The notes beneath the pieces are model-generated. The model worked only from the letters and a program-made list of their open reading frames with translations, was not told the DNA's origin and ran no database searches. A DNA stretch of 21,625 nt from an uncultured Fusobacterium sp. (GTDB lineage: Bacteria > Fusobacteriota > Fusobacteriia > Fusobacteriales > Fusobacteriaceae): contig NZ_CAJKIS010000042.1 of NCBI RefSeq assembly GCF_905200055.1, positions 1-21,625 of the forward strand, read 5' to 3'. The position numbers were made by a program, and so were the translations under genes. Shown here one piece after another: positions 15,668-21,625 of the stretch. Every line of letters begins with the position of its first letter. Position 1 is the stretch's first letter.

Positions 15668-17863
15668 ATGGAGAGATCTGAGATAATAAAAATTTGTGAG
15701 GGGTTGGAAATAGATCTACAAAGCTTTGAAAATTATCTTGATTCTATCTATTCACAAAATATTTCTAGTGAAAAAATTCAAGATATTTTAATAAACTATG
15801 CTGTATCTATGACAAGTGTTGAAGAGAGTGATTGGACATATTTAGCAGGAAAATTATTGATGAGAAAAACACAAGAGGGAGTTTTTAAAAATCGTGGTTT
15901 TTCTTATGGAAACTTCTATGAAACTATAAAAAAAATGGTGGAGTTAGGAGTTTATGACAGTAGATTAAAAGAGTATGGAGAAGAGGAGATAAGGGAGTTA
16001 GAAAAAGAGATAGATATTTCAAGAGATATGATCTATGATTATGCAGGAGCAAATATGTTTGTAAATAGATATTTGCTAAAGTATAGTGGAAAGATTTTTG
16101 AACTTCCTCAAGAGGTATTTATGTGCATAGCTATGCTTTTAGCTATAAATGAAGAGAATAGAGTTTTAGTAGCTAAAAACTTTTACAATGCTCTTTCTCT
16201 GAAAAAGATCTCTCTAGCAACTCCAATATTAGCTAATTTGAGAGTACCTAATGGAAACTTATCATCATGCTTTATAACTGCTATGGATGATAATATAGAA
16301 TCTATCTTCTATAATATAGATACTATTGCTAAGATAAGCAAAAATGGTGGTGGAGCAGGGCTAAATATATCAAGAATAAGAGCTAAAAACTCAATGGTAA
16401 ATGGTTATCATAATGCAAGTGGTGGAGTGATACCATGGATAAAAATAATCAATGATACAGCAGTAGCAGTAAATCAGCAGGGAAGAAGAGCAGGAGCTGT
16501 TACAGTTGCTCTTGATTCTTGGCATTTGGATATAGAGAGCTTTTTAGAACTTCAAACAGAAAATGGAGATCAGAGGGGAAAAGCTTATGACATTTATCCA
16601 CAAGTAGTTGTGTCAGATCTTTTTATGGAGAGAGTAGAGAAAAATCTTGAATGGACTCTATTAGATCCATATGAGATAAGAATGAAATATGGTGTAGAAC
16701 TGTGTGAACTTTATGGAGAAGAGTTTAAGAAAAAATATTTAGAAATTGAAAAAGATAGAGATATAACTTTAAAGAAGATTGTAAAAGCAAGAGAGCTTTT
16801 TAAAGAGATAATGAAAACTCAGATAGAAACTGGAATGCCATATATTTTCTTTAAGGATAGAGCAAATCTGATGAATCATAATAACCATGTTGGAATGATA
16901 GGGAATGGAAATCTTTGTATGGAAAGTTTTTCAAATTTTTCACCTAGTAGAGATTTTAAAGAAAGCATAGATGAAAATAGCGGGGTTAGAAAGGTAAATT
17001 TAGGAGAGGTTCACACTTGTAATCTAGTATCTTTAAATTTAGCAGAGATTGAAAGAGAAGAACTGGAAAAAAATGTTAGTATAGCTGTAAGAATTTTAGA
17101 TAACACTATTGATCTGACTAAAACTCCAATAAAAGAATCTGATAAACATAACAAGAATTATAGAGCCATTGGAGTTGGAACAATGGGATTGGCTGATTAT
17201 TTGGCTAGAGAGTATATGATCTATGAAGAGTCAATTTTAGAGATAGATGAGCTTTTTGAAGAGATAGCACTTTACTCTCTGAAATCTTCAGCATTATTGG
17301 CTAAAGAGAGAGGAAGTTATCCTATGTTCAAAGGTTCGCAATGGGATAGAGGAGTATTTTTCCAAAAAGATGAGAATTGGTATTTACAAAACTCTAAATA
17401 TTCTCAAAAGTGGAAAGAGGTCTTTGAGCTTGTAAAAGAGTATGGTATTAGAAATGGAGAGCTTACAGCAGTAGCTCCAAATACTTCAACATCTCTTTTA
17501 ATGGGATCAACAGCCTCAGTTAATCCAACTTTTTCAAGATTCTATATAGAAAAAAATCAAAAGGGAGCAGTTCCAAGAGTAGTAAAATATCTAAAAGACA
17601 GATCTTGGTTCTATCCTGAATTTAAAAATGTAGATCCTCAAACTTATGTAAAAATAATGGGAAGAATAGGAAAATGGACAACTCAAGGTGTATCTATGGA
17701 GCTTATTTTTGATCTTAATAAAAATATAAGAGCAAGGGATATTTATGATACTCTTATGACAGCATGGAAAGAAGGTTGTAAATCAGTTTATTATATAAGA
17801 ACTATTCAAAAAAGTACAAATATAATGAATGAAAAAGAGGAGTGTGAAAGTTGTAGTGGATAG
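15668..17863 (+). CDS. nrdA: Class I ribonucleoside-diphosphate reductase, alpha (catalytic) subunit
   Basis: Reduces ribonucleotides to deoxyribonucleotides. The 731-residue protein contains the active-site pair Cys201 (LSSCFITAMDD) and Cys451 (VHTCNLVSLNL). The radical cysteine lies in NLCMES (Asn415, Cys417, Glu419). The radical-transfer tyrosines are Tyr708-Tyr709 (VYYIRT), and a C-terminal shuttle pair is Cys726/Cys729 (CESCSG). The N-terminus keeps helices like those of an ATP-cone but lacks the KRDG-type strand, so the dATP activity switch is probably absent or altered. It starts one base after the glutaredoxin-like gene. The last bases overlap the start of nrdB. No NrdI gene is nearby, so the subclass (Ia or Ib) is not settled. 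Confidence 0.95.
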   Translation: MERSEIIKICEGLEIDLQSFENYLDSIYSQNISSEKIQDILINYAVSMTSVEESDWTYLAGKLLMRKTQEGVFKNRGFSYGNFYETIKKMVELGVYDSRLKEYGEEEIRELEKEIDISRDMIYDYAGANMFVNRYLLKYSGKIFELPQEVFMCIAMLLAINEENRVLVAKNFYNALSLKKISLATPILANLRVPNGNLSSCFITAMDDNIESIFYNIDTIAKISKNGGGAGLNISRIRAKNSMVNGYHNASGGVIPWIKIINDTAVAVNQQGRRAGAVTVALDSWHLDIESFLELQTENGDQRGKAYDIYPQVVVSDLFMERVEKNLEWTLLDPYEIRMKYGVELCELYGEEFKKKYLEIEKDRDITLKKIVKARELFKEIMKTQIETGMPYIFFKDRANLMNHNNHVGMIGNGNLCMESFSNFSPSRDFKESIDENSGVRKVNLGEVHTCNLVSLNLAEIEREELEKNVSIAVRILDNTIDLTKTPIKESDKHNKNYRAIGVGTMGLADYLAREYMIYEESILEIDELFEEIALYSLKSSALLAKERGSYPMFKGSQWDRGVFFQKDENWYLQNSKYSQKWKEVFELVKEYGIRNGELTAVAPNTSTSLLMGSTASVNPTFSRFYIEKNQKGAVPRVVKYLKDRSWFYPEFKNVDPQTYVKIMGRIGKWTTQGVSMELIFDLNKNIRARDIYDTLMTAWKEGCKSVYYIRTIQKSTNIMNEKEECESCSG

Positions 17864-18890
17864 AAAAAAACTTTTTAATCCATTGGGAGATGACTCATTG
17901 ATACAGAGAAAAATTATAAAAGGTGATACTACAAATCTATTTAATTTGAACAATGTAAAGTATCAATGGGGAAATCAATTATACAGGACTATGATGGGAA
18001 ATTTCTGGATACCTGAGAAAATAGACCTAACACAAGATAAAAACGATTATAGTAACCTTACAGAGGCTGAGAAAGAGGCTTATGATGGGATTCTATCATT
18101 TTTAATTTTTTTAGATAGTATCCAAACAAATAATATCCCAAATATTTCAGACTATATTACAGCTCCAGAAGTAAATTTAGTGCTATCTATTCAAACTTTC
18201 CAAGAGGCTATACACTCTCAATCTTATCAATATATAATAGAGTCTATTTTACCTAAGGAGACAAGAAACTCTATCTATGATAAGTGGAGAGAAGATAAGG
18301 TACTTTTTGAGAGAAATAGTTATATAGCAGAGATATATCAAAAGTTTTTAGAAACTCCAAATGATGAGAATTTTGCTAGAGTAATAATAGCAGATTATCT
18401 TTTAGAGGCTATCTATTTTTATAATGGATTTAATTTTTTCTATCTTCTAGCTAGTAGAAATAGAATGATGGGAACTTCAGATATTATAAGGCTTATCAAT
18501 AGAGATGAGCTATCTCATGTAGTTTTATTTCAAAATATGTTGAGGGAGATAAGAAATGAAAATCCTAACTTCTTTGATGAAAATATAATATATGAGATGT
18601 TTAAAAAGGCTGTGGAGCAAGAGATAAACTGGACTAATCATATAATAGGAGATAGGGTCTTAGGAGTTACAGAGGAGAGCACAGAGGCTTATACAAAGTG
18701 GTTGGCTAATGAAAGATTGAGATCAATTGGATTAAAACCTCTATATGATGGATTTGATAGAAATCCATATAAACATCTGTCAAAATTTGCTGATACAGAG
18801 GGTGAGGGAAATGTAAAGGCAAATTTCTTTGAAGGAACAGTAACAAGTTATAATATGAGTTCATCAGTTGAAGGATGGGATGAGTTCTAA
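17856..18890 (+). CDS. nrdB: Class I ribonucleoside-diphosphate reductase, beta (radical) subunit
   Basis: Houses the dimetal cofactor and tyrosyl radical used by NrdA. Counting from the GTG at 17856 (344 residues), the metal ligands are Asp87 (FLDSIQ), Glu117 and His120 (FQEAIHSQSY), Glu184 (YLLEAIYFY), and Glu218 and His221 (RDELSHVV). The radical Tyr124 is present, which argues against the Tyr-less class Ic type. The C-terminus SSSVEGWDEF probably docks on NrdA. The frame is open back to an ATG at 17829, but no ribosome binding site precedes that. GAGGAG (17837-17842) lies 13 bases before the GTG, and this start gives a normal N-terminus (DRKKLFNPLGDD), so it is preferred with moderate certainty. 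It overlaps nrdA by eight bases. Confidence 0.93.
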   Translation: MDRKKLFNPLGDDSLIQRKIIKGDTTNLFNLNNVKYQWGNQLYRTMMGNFWIPEKIDLTQDKNDYSNLTEAEKEAYDGILSFLIFLDSIQTNNIPNISDYITAPEVNLVLSIQTFQEAIHSQSYQYIIESILPKETRNSIYDKWREDKVLFERNSYIAEIYQKFLETPNDENFARVIIADYLLEAIYFYNGFNFFYLLASRNRMMGTSDIIRLINRDELSHVVLFQNMLREIRNENPNFFDENIIYEMFKKAVEQEINWTNHIIGDRVLGVTEESTEAYTKWLANERLRSIGLKPLYDGFDRNPYKHLSKFADTEGEGNVKANFFEGTVTSYNMSSSVEGWDEF

Positions 18891-18892
18891 AA

Positions 18893-18921
18893 TTGACAGG
18901 TATAAATTAATGTGTTAATAT
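18893..18921 (+). promoter_or_regulatory. Promoter of the DUF6485 leader
   Basis: TTGACA (18893-18898) and TAATAT (18916-18921) are 17 bp apart, with an extended TG before the -10 (18913-18914). It begins three bases after the nrdB stop. Transcription would start near 18928, giving a leader of about 125 nt. Confidence 0.75.
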
Positions 18922-18950
18922 AGAGACATAAAAAACAGAATATTTTAATG

Positions 18951-19026
18951 CGTCACCGGACGAACGAATTTTTTAAGTTCATTATTATCTCTTTAGGTCT
19001 TGTAGGGATAATAGTGGACTTTTTTT
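18951..19026 (+). promoter_or_regulatory. Leader with GC-rich hairpin and intrinsic terminator: candidate attenuator
   Basis: The leader has a small hairpin CGTC (18951-18954) with GACG (18959-18962) around ACCG. This is an unusually GC-rich patch for this genome. Downstream is an 18-bp helix (18975-18992 with 19004-19021) that is complete when G-U pairs are allowed, with an 11-base loop, followed by a run of T to 19026. That is a strong intrinsic terminator only 25 bases before the start codon of the next gene, with no promoter in between. The gene can therefore be expressed from here only by read-through, as in riboswitch or attenuator control. I do not recognise a known riboswitch class. 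Confidence 0.65.
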
Positions 19027-19051
19027 ACAATTTTTTATAAGGGGGAAAAAT

Positions 19052-19270
19052 ATGAGTGAAAAACATTTTTGCAGTTGTACAGATCACAAATGTCCAATGA
19101 ATCCAGCAAATCATGATAAAGGGTGTGATTTATGTGTTCAGAAATGTTTAAAATTAAATGAGATTCCATCTTGTTTCTTTAAAAAAATATCATTGGATAG
19201 ACCAGAAAATGAGGATTATACATTTAAGGGATTTGCAGCCTTTGTAGAAAAATATTTAAAAGAGAAATAA
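19052..19270 (+). CDS. DUF6485 family small cysteine-rich protein
   Basis: A 72-residue protein with seven cysteines (positions 7, 9, 14, 25, 28, 32, 41) in the pattern CSCTDHKCP, NPANHDKGCDLCVQKC and EIPSCFF. It matches the uncharacterised DUF6485 family. The Cys and His content suggests a metal or Fe-S site, which is inference. AAGGGGG (19039-19045) precedes the ATG. The second half (YTFKGFAAFVEKYLKEK) is a predicted amphipathic helix. It sits alone behind a leader with a conditional-looking terminator and ends in a terminator shared with the convergent NUDIX gene. Function unknown. Confidence 0.88.
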   Translation: MSEKHFCSCTDHKCPMNPANHDKGCDLCVQKCLKLNEIPSCFFKKISLDRPENEDYTFKGFAAFVEKYLKEK

Positions 19271-19271
19271 A

Positions 19272-19324
19272 ATAAAAAAATGTACCTTAATCTTAAAAGT
19301 AAGATTTAAGGTACATTTTATTTT
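19272..19324. terminator. Bidirectional terminator between convergent genes
   Basis: A long stem, ATGTACCTTAATCTT (19280-19294) with AAGATTTAAGGTACAT (19301-19316; one unpaired T), is flanked by an A run on the left and a T-rich run on the right. It can end transcripts on both strands: the DUF6485 gene from the left and the NUDIX gene from the right. Confidence 0.9.
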
Positions 19325-19329
19325 AAATA

Positions 19330-19845
19330 TTATTTGTTTAAAGATTTATAAAGGTAAAGAGTAAAAATAGTTTTAAAATCTGTTGTAATCTCTTCTATTT
19401 TATCTAAGTCAAACCATTTACCCTCTAAGTCTTCTCCAAGGTCTAATTTTAAGTTTTGCGGCTTTATAGAGTCATTTTTTAGTTGTATTATATACATATA
19501 TAAAGATTCACTTGTATACCCAGGAGAAAGTATAAGAGGTTTTTTAGGAATATAAATAATATTATAGTCATTTTTTAGATATCCTGTTTCCTCTTCAATT
19601 TCTCTTTCAAGAGTGTATAGTGGATCTTCTCCATCTTCCATTATTCCAGCAGGAACTTCATACATCTCTCCTTGAAATCCCGGGCGATATTGTTTCACTA
19701 AAAGAGCTTTATCTCCCTTTGCATTTAATACAAGAGCAGCAATAGCATTTGGTTTATCTAAGTATTCCAGTTGGATTCCTGTTGTAGGGTGTTTTTCAAT
19801 AGCGATCTTTAAAAAATGAAGATCTTCTAATTTTTCAAGTTTCAT
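19330..19845 (-). CDS. NUDIX hydrolase, ADP-ribose pyrophosphatase-like
   Basis: A 171-residue NUDIX enzyme. The full Nudix box GX5EX7REUXEEXGU is present at residues 67-89 (from GIMEDGE to REIEEETGY) and binds the catalytic Mg2+. The preceding VKQYRPGFQGEMYEVPAG and the later LSPGYTSESLYMYII are typical of the ADP-ribose pyrophosphatase branch (NudF-like), which splits ADP-ribose to AMP and ribose-5-phosphate. The exact substrate is inferred. The ATG has AAGGAGAG upstream. It is 17 bases after the DUF1576 gene on the same strand, so the two are probably co-transcribed. Confidence 0.9.
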   Translation of the reverse strand: MKLEKLEDLHFLKIAIEKHPTTGIQLEYLDKPNAIAALVLNAKGDKALLVKQYRPGFQGEMYEVPAGIMEDGEDPLYTLEREIEEETGYLKNDYNIIYIPKKPLILSPGYTSESLYMYIIQLKNDSIKPQNLKLDLGEDLEGKWFDLDKIEEITTDFKTIFTLYLYKSLNK

Positions 19846-19862
19846 AATAAATCTCTCCTTTT

Positions 19863-21206
19863 TTATTCATCATCTTGATTAAGTTCATCAAGTCTTTTTC
19901 TCTCTTTTGTAATTGCATCATAAAGTTGTTTTTTTCTTTTTAAATATTTTATTCTCTCTTTATTTCTATGCTCTTTAATAGTATTCATAATAGGAAGTAA
20001 AAAACCAGCAACAATACCAGCAGAGAAACCATTGTTATATAGATTTAGTCCCCCATGTACTGTCCCTATACTTTGAACAACTGCTAGATGTAACCAACCA
20101 GCAACGATACCCCAGAATGTTCCATATACTCCAGCAACAGGAGCTAGAGATGTACCAAATAGTCCAGATAGTGCTACTGTAAATGAATCAGTATAACTTC
20201 CAAATTTTGCTAAATACACACCTATTAAAATAGGAATTGTGTTGATAAAATGTTTCCCATAAGCAGAGAAACCAACAATAGTTAAGATTCCAGCTAAAAG
20301 AGGTCCGTTGAGAGTTTGTTTTAAAAAAATTACAAATCCCATAGCAACAAATCCCATAATTCCCATATTAATAAAAGTTAATCCATATCCATATTTTTTT
20401 ATATAATCAGCTTTTAACCCAGAGTCACATAAAAGTTTTTTATAGCCATTAAAAGAGCTACCATTGATAAAAAATCCAACAATAATAAGTGTTAAAAAAA
20501 CTCCTATACAAATAAGTTTTAAAGCTAAATCAAACTCATAAGAAATTATCCTTTGAGGTGTTATTTGAAACTTATATAGTTTTAAAATAGAGGTTATAAC
20601 AGCTCCTAAAATCCCACCAGTAAATCCAAGGTTATATAAGTTAAATCCTTCATGGAAACCAGCCATTTTACTAGCTAATGGAGTTACAATAAAACCAATT
20701 ATAATTCCTAGAACGATAGCATTCAAATAAGAAGTTTCAGTGGTATCAACTCTAAAAGCTACCTCACTAACAAAGGGAGCAAGGGCACTTGCAAAAGAGA
20801 TAGTAATAAAAATCTCTTTAAATTCTATTCTCTCATAGAGACTATATAAAATTCCTCCTAAATAGAAAGGGATAATATTTAAGATATTTTTTCCAAAGAA
20901 GGAAAAACCAAAAACTGTAAAAAAAGATGCTATGGCTAATCCTGTAATCTCTATTTTCATTATTTTCATTAAGGTAAAATTAAAACCAAAAATTAAAAAG
21001 GCATTTAAGAAAGTTGCTCCAATTCCACCTATTTCAAGGAAATCAGTGATTAAAACAGCTTGAGAAGTTATTATTTTTAATAGTCCAGTAAAAACATTTT
21101 CTCTTTCATGAATAACATAACCTATAAAACATAATATAATAAAACCAATAAGGATAGTAGATACAAATTTTATTTTTTTCATTCTTTTTACATTAAAGTT
21201 ATCCAT
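19863..21206 (-). CDS. DUF1576 domain multi-pass membrane protein
   Basis: A 447-residue protein with ten or more hydrophobic segments, matching the uncharacterised DUF1576 family. The two halves repeat each other: GFSFFGKNILNIIPFYLGG (100-118) with GFSAYGKHFINTIPILIGV (312-330), SALAPFVSEV (140-149) with TSLAPVAGVY (352-361), and HEGFNLYNLGFTGGI (185-199) with HGGLNLYNNGFSAGI (384-398). This suggests a transporter or channel built by tandem duplication; no substrate is known. The C-terminal tail (about 410-447) is highly charged and cytoplasmic-looking. GGAGGG lies just before the ATG. It leads a two-gene unit with the NUDIX hydrolase. Confidence 0.85.
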   Translation of the reverse strand: MDNFNVKRMKKIKFVSTILIGFIILCFIGYVIHERENVFTGLLKIITSQAVLITDFLEIGGIGATFLNAFLIFGFNFTLMKIMKIEITGLAIASFFTVFGFSFFGKNILNIIPFYLGGILYSLYERIEFKEIFITISFASALAPFVSEVAFRVDTTETSYLNAIVLGIIIGFIVTPLASKMAGFHEGFNLYNLGFTGGILGAVITSILKLYKFQITPQRIISYEFDLALKLICIGVFLTLIIVGFFINGSSFNGYKKLLCDSGLKADYIKKYGYGLTFINMGIMGFVAMGFVIFLKQTLNGPLLAGILTIVGFSAYGKHFINTIPILIGVYLAKFGSYTDSFTVALSGLFGTSLAPVAGVYGTFWGIVAGWLHLAVVQSIGTVHGGLNLYNNGFSAGIVAGFLLPIMNTIKEHRNKERIKYLKRKKQLYDAITKERKRLDELNQDDE

Positions 21207-21235
21207 AGTCCCTCCAATAAAGAAATCTTAATTAA

Positions 21236-21264
21236 ATATTATTATTTTTTTATATTAAAGTCAA
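21236..21264 (-). promoter_or_regulatory. Promoter of the DUF1576-NUDIX unit
   Basis: On the minus strand, TTGACT (21264-21259) and TAATAT (21241-21236) are 17 bp apart, about 30 bp before the ATG at 21206. The sequence from here to about 21400 is very AT-rich and shows no coding potential. Confidence 0.7.
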
Positions 21265-21429
21265 ACATATGTTATATATGATTATTTAGAAAAAATAATT
21301 TTTTTCCTATAATTAATAAACTATAATTTATCATTCTAATTTACGTTTACAAAACTTATAATTTTTAACATCAATTTGACTCCATGTCAGTGAATAAAGA
21401 ATCCCTATAGCTTATTCTGTGTGGGTATC

Positions 21430-21487
21430 GCAGGAGTTCCACTCCTGCATCTCAAAAATAGTAGTCGCTAAAGCTTCTCTATTTTTG
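21430..21487. repeat. Two-hairpin intergenic repeat, copy 1
   Basis: Hairpin A is GCAGGAG (21430-21436) with CTCCTGC (21442-21448) and a TTCCA loop. Hairpin B is CAAAAATAG (21453-21461) with CTATTTTTG (21479-21487) and a 17-base loop beginning TAGTCG and ending CT. A linker ending TCT joins them. No protein-coding frame is evident. To its right, GCTCTGC occurs twice (21494-21500 and 21503-21509). This belongs to the 419-base gene-free stretch at the right edge. Confidence 0.75.
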
Positions 21488-21569
21488 GAACTCGCTCTGC
21501 AAGCTCTGCTAAAACACGTTGCATTTTCTTAACTGCATTTCGCTGAGGGTTTATAAAAAATTGTTGTAG

Positions 21570-21625
21570 CACAGGACTTCGCCTGTGTCTCAAAAGTAAT
21601 AGTCGTTTGTACTCCTTTACTTTTG
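21570..21625. repeat. Two-hairpin intergenic repeat, copy 2 (runs to window edge)
   Basis: The arrangement is that of copy 1. Hairpin A is CACAGG (21570-21575) with CCTGTG (21582-21587), the linker is TCT, and hairpin B is CAAAAGTAA (21591-21599) with TTACTTTTG (21617-21625). The loop is again 17 bases, starting TAGTCG and ending CT. The stem sequences differ from copy 1 but remain fully paired. The repeat may continue beyond the window. Confidence 0.75.

Noticed and set aside
18955..18966. CCGGACGA resembles the first bases of guanidine-III riboswitches.
   Set aside because: The rest of that motif, including the matching CCGG and the pseudoknot segment, is missing, and the ACGR double hairpins of guanidine-II are not present either.
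21207..21625. CRISPR array or insertion sequence at the right edge.
   Set aside because: The two repeat copies are diverged and not regularly spaced, and no transposase or cas gene is visible in the window.

Overview
The window is a low-GC, AT-rich chromosomal segment with a Fusobacterium-like gene set. The main evidence is the c subunit of its ATP synthase. It is close to the Na+-binding c subunits of the fusobacteria Ilyobacter and Propionigenium, but has Glu where Ilyobacter has Gln32. That is the two-carboxylate motif described for Fusobacterium nucleatum. Strong AGGAGG ribosome binding sites, near-exclusive AGA arginine codons and frequent TTG/GTG starts fit. The species cannot be named from the sequence alone.

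Layout. (1) 1-580: the 3' end of a tRNA, then rplS with its own promoter, a structured leader and a terminator. (2) 709-6144: a tightly packed plus-strand run of lepB, a RimI-like acetyltransferase, purB, a Gx/heptaprenyl-diphosphate-synthase-component-I-like membrane protein, glmM and a SAM methyltransferase. (3) 6189-13323: a complete F1Fo ATP synthase operon, atpZ-atpI-atpB-E-F-H-A-G-D-C, from a recognisable promoter to a 24-nt palindromic terminator. The c-ring residues predict Na+ coupling. (4) 13409-14721: a secreted phytase-like/esterase-like gene split by a -1 frameshift at a run of eight A. (5) 14739-15346: an Hsp20 chaperone gene whose -35 box lies inside a CIRCE-like operator, implying HrcA control. 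(6) 15373-18890: a ribonucleotide reductase operon (glutaredoxin-like protein, nrdA, nrdB) with two NrdR-type boxes 31 bp apart at the promoter. (7) 18893-19270: a small Cys-rich DUF6485 gene behind a leader carrying a GC-rich hairpin and an 18-bp intrinsic terminator just before the start codon, so it looks attenuated. (8) 19330-21206, minus strand: a DUF1576 membrane protein followed by a NUDIX hydrolase. (9) 21207-21625: a gene-free region holding two copies of a two-hairpin repeat whose stems differ by compensatory changes.

Most of the window is housekeeping: translation, protein export, purine and cell-wall precursor synthesis, Na+-linked energy conversion, dNTP supply and heat shock. 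The points most worth a second look are the attenuated leader before the DUF6485 gene, the covarying repeat at the right edge, the A8 frameshift, and the promoter-embedded CIRCE and NrdR operators. I saw no defence system, CRISPR array, prophage or insertion sequence.
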